DNA from: Bacteroidota bacterium | GTDB lineage: Bacteria > Bacteroidota > Bacteroidia > Palsa-965 | Reading direction: 5' to 3' | Length of the DNA: 64,000 nt | Assembly: GCA_006218065.1 (NCBI GenBank) | Contig: VBWE01000002.1 | Location: forward strand, 239,045 to 303,044 | Shown here: positions 1 to 7,645 of the stretch, one piece after another | Layout: each line of letters begins with the position of its first letter | How positions within the stretch are numbered: the stretch's first letter is position 1 | Made by a program: the position numbers and the translations under genes | Notes under the pieces: model-generated | The model's database searches: none | What the model was told of the DNA's origin: nothing | The model's input: only the letters and a program-made list of their open reading frames with translations

Positions 1-76
1 CTGTTCCTTTATTTCCTGTGGTTTTTCGTGTGAACAAAAGTTTTAGGTAATTTCGCCTTCCGATTTCATCAGTAGA

Positions 77-167
77 TGAATACGAATAATTGCCCGGATG
101 CCGCCTTCATTTCATTACGGCAGACAGGGCGGAAGACTGTGAATATGAATTATTGCCCGAATGGCGG
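77..167 (+). repeat. Direct repeat overlapping the tRNA-Leu 5' end
   Basis: About 28 bases at 77-104 recur at 140-167 with roughly 80 percent identity. The second copy runs into the first 13 bases of tRNA-Leu, so the first looks like a duplicated leader plus a sliver of tRNA 5' end. It cannot fold as a tRNA. This is seen by eye and its age or function is unknown. Confidence 0.5.
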
Positions 168-241
168 AATCGGTAGACGCGCTGGTCTCAAACACCAGTG
201 AGCTCACCCTCGTGCCGGTTCGACTCCGGCTTCGGGTACCA
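155..241 (+). tRNA. tRNA-Leu (anticodon CAA)
   Basis: A complete class II tRNA. The acceptor arms GCCCGAA (155-161) and TTCGGGT (231-237) pair, discriminator A238 is followed by an encoded CCA, the anticodon stem CTGGT/ACCAG encloses loop CTCAAAC with anticodon CAA, a long variable arm follows, and the T-arm loop is TTCGACT. It reads UUG leucine codons. A rho-independent terminator begins three bases downstream. Its 3' half is echoed by a degenerate fragment near 9519-9580, which suggests use as an integration site. There is no open reading frame in 1-154. Confidence 0.97.
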
Positions 242-243
242 AG

Positions 244-273
244 CCGGATCATTTAACGATGATCCGGTTTTTT
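244..273 (+). terminator. Rho-independent terminator of tRNA-Leu
   Basis: A 9-bp perfect stem (CCGGATCAT with ATGATCCGG), a 6-base loop and six T. A near copy, with the same loop region and the same following GTTTC, lies at 7328-7357. Confidence 0.9.
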
Positions 274-414
274 GTTTCTCTTCCTCAATAAAATCAAGGC
301 TTTCAGTTCAAAAGCAAGATTCGATATTTTACGCGCTAAATAATCCGTATTTCAATTTGCATTGAGAATGAATTAATTGCGAGTTCGAGTACGGTTCACC
401 CTAAAAATTATATT

Positions 415-606
415 ATGAGCGACTACAAAAGATTAAGTATTGAGGAATTGAGATCATTTCCTGGCTTTGAAAATTACACTGATGAAATGGCTAAAGAAAC
501 CATTGTGAGTCTTGAAAGTTTGTCAATTCTATTTTATGAATTGCATCAAAAATCATCTCTCGAAAGGGAAAGTGGATACGAGCGAACTGAAAAGAACCGT
601 GATTAG
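415..606 (+). CDS. Small conserved-looking acidic protein, 63 aa
   Basis: I do not assign a function. The protein is short, hydrophilic and mostly predicted helical, with the core SIEELRSFPGFENYTDEMAK followed by a second helix rich in Leu and Ile. Small proteins with an ELR-F-GFEN core occur as hypotheticals in Bacteroidota accessory regions as far as I recall. It has no signal peptide, Cys or membrane segment. It is AT-rich like the SDR and AraC genes after it and unlike the chromosome beyond 6,900. The duplicated leader upstream of the next gene starts right at its stop codon. A role as a partner of accessory genes is only a guess. Confidence 0.6.
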   Translation: MSDYKRLSIEELRSFPGFENYTDEMAKETIVSLESLSILFYELHQKSSLERESGYERTEKNRD

Positions 607-665
607 GATACAACATACAGAGAATTGGCTACTCTGACGCTTTTAAAGTTGCTGAACTTTGTGTC
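601..665 (+). promoter_or_regulatory. Duplicated leader, copy 1
   Basis: This stretch contains an 18-base identical run (GAGAATTGGCTACTCTGACG with small flanking changes) shared with 2025-2090. A more diverged form containing GATAT...CTACTTTGA lies at 2921-2950. All three precede SDR-type starts in a block that also encodes an AraC regulator, so a shared operator or promoter is likely by inference. Confidence 0.5.
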
Positions 666-686
666 ATAATTAAAAACATAAAAAAT

Positions 687-755
687 ATGGCAACAAAAAA
701 TTGGACAACAGACGACATTCCTTCACAGCAAGGAAAAACAATTCTGAACACAGGT
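687..755 (+). pseudogene. Truncated N-terminus of a short-chain dehydrogenase
   Basis: The first 23 codons encode MATKNWTTDDIPSQQGK and following residues, nearly identical to the start of the intact SDR at 3003. The preceding poly-A-rich leader also matches (671-686 against about 2988-3002). Similarity stops abruptly inside the would-be TG-x3-GxG motif, reading LNTGTYRD instead of LITGANSG, and the frame runs on into a DJ-1-type gene. So it is the broken 5' end of a duplicated SDR gene, left in frame with foreign sequence. Confidence 0.8.
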
Positions 756-797
756 ACGTATCGTGACAGGAGCGTACTGACCCTATTGAAATACCCA

Positions 798-1916
798 ATG
801 AGAAAAGTATTAACCTTATTAACATTAATTATTATGACAACAAACACTGCATCTTACGGACAAAACACTTCGGCTAAAAATGTCGAGAAGAAACATGCAT
901 TGATCATCATCTCATCCGGTCGACAACTGCCGTTGGCCGAGCCAGCAGAGGTCAAGTCGATCTCGACCGGGTTCTTTCTTGTCGAGTTGGCACAAGTACT
1001 TAAGGAATTTGAGAACGAATACGATTTCACCTTTGTCACACCTGACGGCAAGGCTCCCCAGCTCGACATCAATGGCATGGCTCTGTCCATGCAATACATC
1101 GAGAAGATCGGTTACAAAACCATCCCCCTCCGCAGGAAACAATACCGCAGCTCGTTCGACGTTAACAGCTTCAGGCAAAGCTATCCCAAGTTGGTCAACC
1201 GCCGAGAACAGGAACTCCAGCTACTGGAGCGTCACATGGGGAAGATTCCAGTCTCCGAATTATTACCTAACAGCGAGCCAGAACTTACACAGTATCGCTC
1301 CGAACTGATTCGCCGCCTCGACACGTTGCCAGAGATCACTTTCCACTCGCTGAAGGAACTCATCGAGCGTCACCGCAACCCGGCCGACTCGTTCAAATTC
1401 TCAAACTTTGACTTCATTCACGCACCAGGAGGGCATGCTCCTATGGTAGATTTCTTGAACAACCCGTGGCTCGGCGAAACTCTCCACTTAGCACGAGAGA
1501 ACGGCGTCATCATTTCGCTGATCTGTCACGCACCCGTGGGGGTAACCTCCACCCGGCAGCGTATTGATACGCTAGGCCGTCCCTATCTCGTGAGCGACAA
1601 CCCGTTTCTCGCTGCCTCCATCTCGACCGTTCCCAAGATTGGCGAGTTGTTCGCACTGCGGTTCCTCTACCCACATGTCCTCGGCAAGAAGACCCGAACC
1701 TCTTACTTCGTCGACAAAGCCATCAAGGAAGCTGGTTTCAAACTTGCGACCTCCATCAACATAGCCGCCCCGAAACTGGCCTACGAGCCGTCTGTGCAGC
1801 TACTCACTGGCAACGGCCCGCAAGCCATCGACATGCAGACTGCCAAGCTGCGTAGCATACTCAACAGCACCGGAGCCACCACCAAGCGTACCACTGGCAA
1901 GAAGCTGAGTAAGTAA
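798..1916 (+). CDS. Secreted DJ-1/PfpI-fold protein (type 1 glutamine amidotransferase-like)
   Basis: From the ATG at 798 the product (372 aa) opens with a good Sec signal peptide (MRKVLTLLTLIIM, then ASYGQ), so that start is preferred although the frame is open from 687. The mature part shows DJ-1/PfpI features: an early strand KHALIIISSG, the elbow strand GVIISLICHAPVG with the usual nucleophile Cys followed by His, and an earlier HAPGGHAP glycine loop. Such proteins act as glyoxalases, chaperones or hydrolases; the substrate here is unknown. From about 880 on the DNA is clearly GC-richer than the signal-peptide part and the SDR genes on both sides, pointing to horizontal acquisition of the catalytic part. 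It sits behind a duplicated SDR leader, so its expression may follow the SDR regulation. Confidence 0.8.
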   Translation: MRKVLTLLTLIIMTTNTASYGQNTSAKNVEKKHALIIISSGRQLPLAEPAEVKSISTGFFLVELAQVLKEFENEYDFTFVTPDGKAPQLDINGMALSMQYIEKIGYKTIPLRRKQYRSSFDVNSFRQSYPKLVNRREQELQLLERHMGKIPVSELLPNSEPELTQYRSELIRRLDTLPEITFHSLKELIERHRNPADSFKFSNFDFIHAPGGHAPMVDFLNNPWLGETLHLARENGVIISLICHAPVGVTSTRQRIDTLGRPYLVSDNPFLAASISTVPKIGELFALRFLYPHVLGKKTRTSYFVDKAIKEAGFKLATSINIAAPKLAYEPSVQLLTGNGPQAIDMQTAKLRSILNSTGATTKRTTGKKLSK

Positions 1917-2024
1917 CCGTGATCGTCCACCTCTCTGGCAAGTGATCCTGCGGAATACTTTCGCTAGCGAAGTGTATGTGCAGCCTAATCAAAAGTTCAA
2001 CTATAAACAAACTTAAAAAACCTT

Positions 2025-2090
2025 GATTAAGATACATCATTCCGAGAATTGGCTACTCTGACGTTTTAAAGTTTCTTGAAATTTGTATAA
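2025..2090 (+). promoter_or_regulatory. Duplicated leader, copy 2
   Basis: This matches 601-665, including GAGAATTGGCTACTCTGACG and the following TTTTAAAGTT. It lies just upstream of the SDR start at 2110. It may be a promoter/operator read by the AraC protein encoded at 3932. Confidence 0.5.
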
Positions 2091-2109
2091 TAATTTAAAC
2101 TTAAAAAAA

Positions 2110-2922
2110 ATGAAGAAAATAATTTTAATAACAGGAGCGTCTTCGGGTATGGGGAAAGAAGCCGCTAAAGATTTAATCAAACAAGGGCACATTGTTTATA
2201 CAGCGGCTCGCAGATTAGAGCAAATGAAAGATTTAGAAGAATTAGGTGGCTTCCCTATTAGAATGGATGTTTCTAACGAATCGGACATTGAAAATACTAT
2301 CCAAACCATCATTAAAAAACATCAAAGAATAGATGTTTTGTGGAATAATGCAGGATATGGACTTTTTGGTTCAGTGGAAGAAATTTCTATTGATGAAGCC
2401 CGCAAACAATTTGAGGTAAATTTGTTTGGCTTGGCGAATCTTACACAAAAGGTAATTCCTTATATGCGTAAGGCACAATCAGGAACTATCATCAATACTT
2501 CTTCGATGGGCGGCAAAATGTATACTCCTTTGGGTGCTTGGTATCACGCTACAAAACATGCCTTGGAAGGTTGGAGTGACTGTTTGCGTTTAGAACTTAA
2601 GCAATTCAATATTAATGTAGTTATATTAGAACCGGGAGTAATAGAAACTGAATTTGGAGATGTTCTTTTCGAGCCTATGATGAAGGTATCGGGTAATGGT
2701 CCTTATAAAACCATTGCGACTTCAATTGCCAATGCAAAAAATTCATCCAGCATTGGAGGTTCGCCAACTTCGGTAATCTCGAAGACCATTTTAAAAATAG
2801 TCAATGCATCTAAACCACAAACAAGATACAGGGTTGGAAAATTTGCCAAACCATTGGTGTGGATGAGAACCTATTTAGGTGACAAAATATTTGACAAAAT
2901 TATTACAAGCCAAATAAAGTAA
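2110..2922 (+). CDS. Short-chain dehydrogenase/reductase (SDR family)
   Basis: A classical SDR of 270 aa from the ATG at 2110, which directly precedes the cofactor-binding strand (MKKIILITGASSGMG). The ATG at 2083 would add nine unlikely residues encoded by leader sequence. Motifs in order: TG-x3-GxG near residue 8, NNAG near residue 85, a catalytic Ser in NTSSMGG, and YxxxK in WYHATKHALEG. It should use NAD(P)H to reduce or oxidise a small carbonyl or alcohol in the cytosol; the substrate cannot be read off. The gene is AT-rich, followed by a second SDR and an AraC regulator in the same direction. Confidence 0.9.
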   Translation: MKKIILITGASSGMGKEAAKDLIKQGHIVYTAARRLEQMKDLEELGGFPIRMDVSNESDIENTIQTIIKKHQRIDVLWNNAGYGLFGSVEEISIDEARKQFEVNLFGLANLTQKVIPYMRKAQSGTIINTSSMGGKMYTPLGAWYHATKHALEGWSDCLRLELKQFNINVVILEPGVIETEFGDVLFEPMMKVSGNGPYKTIATSIANAKNSSSIGGSPTSVISKTILKIVNASKPQTRYRVGKFAKPLVWMRTYLGDKIFDKIITSQIK

Positions 2923-2999
2923 GATATATGGAAATATCTACTTTGATAACTTTCAACAATCCTTTTTAAAGGAATGATTTTACCTTTTAAAAACATAAA
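2921..2999 (+). promoter_or_regulatory. Duplicated leader, copy 3 (diverged)
   Basis: Weaker similarity to the leaders at 601 and 2025 (GATATATGG then ATCTACTTTGATAACTTTCAA). The last 12 bases, AAAACATAAAAA, are almost identical to those before 687. It lies between the two SDR genes, so the second may have its own promoter. Confidence 0.35.
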
Positions 3000-3002
3000 A
3001 AA

Positions 3003-3929
3003 ATGGCAACAAAAAATTGGACAGCGGTCGATATTCCTTCACAGCAAGGAAAAATAATTCTCATTACAGGTGCAAATAGCGGACTTGGGTTTGAAGCAAC
3101 AAAAGTATTGAGCAGTAAAGGCGCTCACGTAGTTATGACTGCCCGGAACCTGAAAAGTGGTAATGAGGCAATTTCCTTAATCAAAAAAGAAAATGCCAAT
3201 GCTAAGTTAGATCTAATACAACTAGACTTGTCCGACTTTGCTTCAATACATCAATTTTCTCAAGAGTTTCATAAGAAGTATAAGCAACTTGATGTACTCA
3301 TAAATAATGCAGGTGTTATGAATCCGGTAAATCGAGAACTGACTAAGCAACATTTTGAATTGCAATTTGGAACAAATCATTTAGGGCATTTCTTGCTAAC
3401 TGGGTTACTTTTGGATATATTAAAGAACACACCAAATTCCCGTATAGCAATACAGTCAAGTGCAATGCATAAGAATAAGATGGGTAAACCTGATATTTAC
3501 TTTGATGACCTAAATTTTGATAAAGGATATAATAAAAACATAGCTTATGCTCAAAGTAAACTTGCAAACCTATTATTTGCGTATGAATTAGACAGGCGGC
3601 TGAAAGCGAACAAGATAGATATTACTGTTGCTGCTGCTCACCCTGGTTGGACAAAAACAAATCTTACTAGGCATTCAGGTTTTTTTCTTAAAGCCATATT
3701 GAGCAACATACTTGCGCAAAAAGTTGAAATGGGTACATTACCAATATTAAGAGCAGCAACAGATGTTAATGTATCAGGTGGTGAATATTTTGGACCAACC
3801 AAAATGAATGAATTGCGTGGATATCCCGAATTGGTCAAGTCAAGTGACAAATCTTATGATAAGGAATTAGCTGGAAAACTTTGGAAGGTTTCTGAAAAAT
3901 TAACTCAAATTATTTATAATTTTACATAA
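3003..3929 (+). CDS. Short-chain dehydrogenase/reductase, retinol-dehydrogenase-like
   Basis: 308 aa. The N-terminus carries about 20 extra residues before the Rossmann motif, as in the WWOX / retinol dehydrogenase / protochlorophyllide reductase branch. Motifs: TGANSGLG near residue 24, NNAGVM near 103, a catalytic Ser in IAIQSSAMH and YAQSK near 183, so all catalytic residues are present. It should be a cytosolic NAD(P)-dependent oxidoreductase of unknown substrate. It sits two bases upstream of the AraC regulator, an arrangement common in Bacteroidota where the regulator controls the SDR. Its first 23 codons are duplicated at 687. Confidence 0.9.
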   Translation: MATKNWTAVDIPSQQGKIILITGANSGLGFEATKVLSSKGAHVVMTARNLKSGNEAISLIKKENANAKLDLIQLDLSDFASIHQFSQEFHKKYKQLDVLINNAGVMNPVNRELTKQHFELQFGTNHLGHFLLTGLLLDILKNTPNSRIAIQSSAMHKNKMGKPDIYFDDLNFDKGYNKNIAYAQSKLANLLFAYELDRRLKANKIDITVAAAHPGWTKTNLTRHSGFFLKAILSNILAQKVEMGTLPILRAATDVNVSGGEYFGPTKMNELRGYPELVKSSDKSYDKELAGKLWKVSEKLTQIIYNFT

Positions 3930-3931
3930 CC

Positions 3932-4852
3932 ATGAGTTCAAAGGAAAATAATATTATTAAAATAAATTCCGTTTCGGAATTGCATAAACTAATGGGTATC
4001 CCAAAGCCTAAACACCCATTAGTTAGTTTGATAAATTATAGCGATGTTCATTTATCTGCCGTAGATAGTTCGGTTAAAGTGGTATTGAATTTTTATATGG
4101 TTTCGATAAAGCGTAACTCTGATTGCAAGTTCAGCTATGGTCAAAATTATTACGACTTTGACGAAGGAGTTTTAGCATTTATGGAACCGGGACAAATTGC
4201 ATCATCGCCCGAAAGCGAAAATGAGCACCCCGATGGATGGCTGTTGATTTTTCATCCCGACCTTATTAGAAATTATCCAATTGGCAAAACCATAAAAAAT
4301 TACGGGTTCTTTTCTTATGCAGTAAATGAAGCATTGCATTTATCTGAATCTGAAGAAGCAATGATCGAAGGGATTTTTAAGAATATTGAAGAAGAATACA
4401 ATCATTCGATAGACCAATATAGCCAAGATGTTATGGTTTCACAGATTGAGCTATTACTCAATTATTCCAACCGATTTTACAACAGGCAATTCATTACCCG
4501 CAAAACAGCCAGCAATGATCTACTAACAAAAATGGAAATTTTGCTTGACAAATATTTCGAGAGCGAAAAAATAGTTGAATCCGGACTTCCAACAGTTCAA
4601 TTTTTTGCTGAGAAATTAAATCTATCGCCCAATTATTTAAGCGATATGCTAAGAACCATGACCGGACAAAGCACTCAACAACATATTCATAATAAACTAA
4701 TTGAAAAAGCAAAAGAAGCATTAACTACTACCAGCTTAAGCGTAAGCGAAATTGCATACCAGTTAGGATTTGAGCATCCGCAATCATTCAGTAAATTATT
4801 TAAAAGTAAAATGAATGTTTCGCCCCTTGAGTACCGGGCATCTTTTAATTAA
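3932..4852 (+). CDS. AraC-family transcriptional regulator
   Basis: 306 aa. The first 200 residues form a probable cupin-like sensor domain (strands with GYDFDEG-like turns, YGQNYYDFDEGVLAFMEPGQ), then two C-terminal helix-turn-helix units: FAEKLNLSPNYLSDMLRTMTG and the signature VSEIAYQLGFEHPQSFSKLFKSKMNVSPLEYR. It lies two bases after the SDR stop, so is cotranscribed. The repeated leaders upstream of this block are its most likely targets by inference. The ligand is unknown. Confidence 0.93.
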   Translation: MSSKENNIIKINSVSELHKLMGIPKPKHPLVSLINYSDVHLSAVDSSVKVVLNFYMVSIKRNSDCKFSYGQNYYDFDEGVLAFMEPGQIASSPESENEHPDGWLLIFHPDLIRNYPIGKTIKNYGFFSYAVNEALHLSESEEAMIEGIFKNIEEEYNHSIDQYSQDVMVSQIELLLNYSNRFYNRQFITRKTASNDLLTKMEILLDKYFESEKIVESGLPTVQFFAEKLNLSPNYLSDMLRTMTGQSTQQHIHNKLIEKAKEALTTTSLSVSEIAYQLGFEHPQSFSKLFKSKMNVSPLEYRASFN

Positions 4853-4891
4853 TGAGCGAAAGAGGCAAAGCAAACGACAGAATAAAGAAAT

Positions 4892-5941
4892 ATGTCTTCA
4901 AAACAATTCGGGGGGAAAATATCAGCGCAGTGGAAATCTGTTTACCAGTTATCGTCTAACTGGAAGGATGGCGCATTTAAAAACTTAACCAAAACTCAAA
5001 CAGGAGTTGATTGGAAACTAATTCCCGGTATTTTATGTAAGCAGATCAAAGGTCATAAGGAAGGCAGTCCAAAATCACGCCTTCCAATTGCACCATTCGA
5101 TAAAACCAATTTTCTCAAAGCATCAGACAATTCAAAATTTATTTGGTATGGACATTCGGTTATTTTGATGCGAATGAATAATCAAACTATTTTAATTGAT
5201 CCAATGCTCGGCGCTGACGCTTCTCCTATTGCTCCAACAAAAGTAAAACGCTTTTCGGATAATTCGTTAAAAGTTATAGATGATCTGCCTGAAATAGACC
5301 TGATGGTGCTAACACACGATCATTATGATCATTTAGATTACGATAGTATTAAGAGGCTGAAATCAAAAACCAAACACTATTATGTAGCGTTAGGTATTAA
5401 GCGTCATTTAATTCATTGGGGAGTTGATGAAAAAAATATTGAAGAGTTTGATTGGTGGGATGTAAAAACGTTTAAGGGTATTGATATTACTTATACACCT
5501 ACACGACATTTTTCAGGAAGAGGAATTAGCTCATTGGCAAAATGTTTATGGGGAGGTTGGGTTTTCAAAAATGAAACAGAAAATATTTGGTTCAGCGGAG
5601 ATGGCGGATACGGAGATCACTTTAAGGAAATTGGTAAACGATTAGGCCCGTTTGATTTTGCAATGATGGAATGCGGACAGTATTGTGTGGATTGGCCTCA
5701 GATACACATGTTCCCCAATGAATGCGTGCAAGCTGCTCTTGATGCGAAAGTAAAAGTGGCTATGCCTGTGCATTGGGCAGGATTTAATCTTTCGTATCAA
5801 CACGCGTGGTATGAGCCGGTGGAAGATTTTGTAAAACATGCAGATAAGCAATCATTAAATTACATAACGCCATCAATTGGCGAAATATTTAACCCAAGCA
5901 CCGCTACTAAACAGTGGTGGATTGCTCATAGAGGTGGCTAA
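4892..5941 (+). CDS. MBL-fold metal-dependent hydrolase (NAPE-PLD/UlaG-like)
   Basis: 349 aa. The metallo-beta-lactamase signature THDHYDHLD is near residue 140, with further metal ligands in TPTRHFSGRG (about 205), WFSGDGGYG (about 235) and MPVHWAGF (about 292). The opening GHSVILMRMNNQTILIDPML is typical of the N-acylphosphatidylethanolamine phospholipase D / UlaG-like branch. These are zinc enzymes cleaving phosphodiester or lactone bonds; the substrate here is not predictable. There is no signal peptide, so it is probably cytosolic. It follows the AraC gene by 39 bases and may be the last gene of that unit. Confidence 0.9.
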   Translation: MSSKQFGGKISAQWKSVYQLSSNWKDGAFKNLTKTQTGVDWKLIPGILCKQIKGHKEGSPKSRLPIAPFDKTNFLKASDNSKFIWYGHSVILMRMNNQTILIDPMLGADASPIAPTKVKRFSDNSLKVIDDLPEIDLMVLTHDHYDHLDYDSIKRLKSKTKHYYVALGIKRHLIHWGVDEKNIEEFDWWDVKTFKGIDITYTPTRHFSGRGISSLAKCLWGGWVFKNETENIWFSGDGGYGDHFKEIGKRLGPFDFAMMECGQYCVDWPQIHMFPNECVQAALDAKVKVAMPVHWAGFNLSYQHAWYEPVEDFVKHADKQSLNYITPSIGEIFNPSTATKQWWIAHRGG

Positions 5942-5962
5942 CAGGCGCAATAGCTCGGTACT

Positions 5963-6091
5963 ATGCCGGAAACGGAAAAAAACAGCAAATTATTCCTTTT
6001 TGAACTGAAACATCAGCTCAAAACCAACAAACAAAGCATGGAGCAAACCTGGGGTAAAAAGTTGATCAACGACTTGGAGAAATTTGCATAA
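5963..6091 (+). pseudogene. 42-aa ORF, possible DUF1016-type nuclease fragment
   Basis: A short frame, MPETEKNSKLFLF to LINDLEKFA, ends at TAA. The part SMEQTWGKKLINDLEKF recalls the YGEKLLxxLS segment of DUF1016 N-terminal domains, but this rests on memory and few residues. The rest of such a protein is absent. The remaining 320 bases up to 6414 hold only a terminator-like hairpin at 6181. Confidence 0.3.
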
Positions 6092-6180
6092 CAGGAGGGC
6101 AATTATTCATAAGAATTCTAAGTCGCTGGAAATCATCTAAAAAGTTCGATAATTGCAACCCGTAGGGTACAAAACAGAAA

Positions 6181-6207
6181 ACCGCTTGATTGTCAAGCGG
6201 TTTTTTT
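6181..6207. terminator. Bidirectional rho-independent terminator
   Basis: A 9-bp perfect stem (ACCGCTTGA with TCAAGCGGT), a 3-base loop, T-run on one side and AAAA on the other. It separates the AT-rich accessory unit from the unknown gene at 6415. Confidence 0.8.
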
Positions 6208-6414
6208 GTAAGTGAAAAATCGCGACATGCAACTAATTTTTTTTCAAGGTATAGCGGTTCATGTCCGGTTTCATTTATTGACAAAAAAAGCGATCTTTAT
6301 TAATGTGAATGGGGCTGATGCCTGTCACTAATTACGGCTATAGTCAAGTTATGTGTAATGCACCAGAATGGTATTTGAGTCGACACTGTTGTAAATGTAA
6401 AGAAGTACTGTAAA

Positions 6415-6798
6415 ATGAATTTAGACATTAACAATATTGAGTTTGCTGACAACAACGTGATCGAAATGATGTTCTCAGATGATCATCATGTTCTCTCCAT
6501 TACAACTGAAAACAGTTATTTAAGTAGCGATAAAGTCTGGCTTGGCAAAACCAAACTTGTTGTAAAAAACTGGGAAAGACTAACCGTTGAAAAATATGTG
6601 TCTAAAATCCCTGATTCAAAAGGAGAAACTTATGAAATTGATTGGAGAACGGAGTTCTTAACATTTGATATGATTCAGGAGGTAACTATCGGTCCAAACG
6701 AGCTAATTTTAAAAGGGTTCAGCAAACAGAACGGAGACTGGCTAACTTATATATTCAAAAATTGCAGTTATACTATTAAGGTAATTAAAAGTAATTAA
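6415..6798 (+). CDS. Hypothetical protein, 127 aa
   Basis: I do not recognise the family. The sequence is regular in beta-strand character (DIEFADNNVIEMMF, HHVLSITTENSYL, WLTYIFKNCSYTIKV), acidic, with no signal peptide or membrane segment, so it is probably a small cytosolic beta protein. Small single-domain proteins like this are often immunity-like or ligand-binding, but nothing here proves that. Base composition is AT-rich like the accessory block. Independent promoter likely, because a terminator lies upstream. Confidence 0.65.
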   Translation: MNLDINNIEFADNNVIEMMFSDDHHVLSITTENSYLSSDKVWLGKTKLVVKNWERLTVEKYVSKIPDSKGETYEIDWRTEFLTFDMIQEVTIGPNELILKGFSKQNGDWLTYIFKNCSYTIKVIKSN

Positions 6799-6876
6799 AA
6801 CTACCGTTACAGCACCTCTGGTCACTTCGCCTCAAAACGTTATGCGAAACCGATGTCAACCAAACACTAACTTCAT

Positions 6877-7299
6877 ATGGCTAAAAAATCAAAACTGGCC
6901 GAGATAAAGACCAAACAAACTTCCGCAAGTGTCGGGGATTTTATCAACGCGGTGCCGGATGAGCAAAAACGCAAAGACAGTTTTGCGATTTTGGAAATGA
7001 TGAAAAAAGCAACCGGGGAAGAACCCAAAATGTGGGGCAGTTCGATCATCGGCTTTGGCTATGTGAGGTACAAAAGTCCCGCCACCGGCCGGGAAGTGGA
7101 TTGGCTCCGGATCGGTTTTTCTCCCCGTAAAACGAACCTGTCGTTGTATCTTACTATGGATATTAAGAAACATGCTGCCGCACTTAAAAAACTGGGCAAG
7201 CATAAAACCGGTGTCGGTTGCCTCTATATAAATAAGCTGGAGGATATCGATATGAAAGTGCTGAAGGCAATGATAGATACATCATTAAACCGGAAGTAG
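6877..7299 (+). CDS. DUF1801 (YdhG-like) domain protein
   Basis: 140 aa matching the DUF1801 pattern: an N-terminal helix with VGDFINAVPDEQKRKDSFAIL, then MWGSSIIGFGYVRYKS, WLRIGFSPRKTNLSLYL and a C-terminal HKTGVGCLYINKLEDID. The family is small, cytosolic and of unsettled function, related to the YdhG / frataxin-like fold. GC content is back to the chromosome level, unlike the gene before. A strong terminator follows at 7328. Confidence 0.88.
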   Translation: MAKKSKLAEIKTKQTSASVGDFINAVPDEQKRKDSFAILEMMKKATGEEPKMWGSSIIGFGYVRYKSPATGREVDWLRIGFSPRKTNLSLYLTMDIKKHAAALKKLGKHKTGVGCLYINKLEDIDMKVLKAMIDTSLNRK

Positions 7300-7327
7300 A
7301 ATACCTTGTCCGTCCTTGTCGTACAGA

Positions 7328-7357
7328 AGCGGATCATTTTACGATGATCCGCTTTTT
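7328..7357 (+). terminator. Rho-independent terminator, near copy of the tRNA-Leu terminator
   Basis: A 10-bp stem AGCGGATCAT / ATGATCCGCT, loop TTTACG and five T. The sequence through the loop and the following GTTTC is nearly the same as at 244-273. Confidence 0.85.
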
Positions 7358-7409
7358 GTTTCCCTGCCCCTGCAAAACCGAACGGTGCAGGCCATTAACA
7401 ACCCGGTAA

Positions 7410-7535
7410 CAGGAATTCCGTTCAGGAGGAAGTACTTTTATTTATAAAGATAACGAGGGGAATTTATGGCTTGGAACGCACCTGGCAGGAGCTTATAAAT
7501 TCAACGGCAAGGCATTTGAGAAGTTCAGGCCATGA
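7410..7535 (+). pseudogene. C-terminal scrap of a two-component-regulator propeller (Reg_prop) protein
   Basis: The frame has no start codon and ends at TGA. It encodes TFIYKDNEGNLWLGTHLAGAYKFNGKAFEKF, which carries the propeller-blade signature (DNEGNLWLGT, then YKFNGKAFEKF). A stop lies just upstream at 7407. This is the last blade of a lost gene. The rest of the 346-base gap contains only the terminator at 7328. Confidence 0.7.
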
Positions 7536-7645
7536 GCACATAAGAAATCGCTGCATGCCGTTTTTTATTTTAAAATGATTTACGTTTACACGTTTCGAAG
7601 TTTAAATAGAACTCCCGCAAGAACGGGGCAATATAAAAGACCAGC

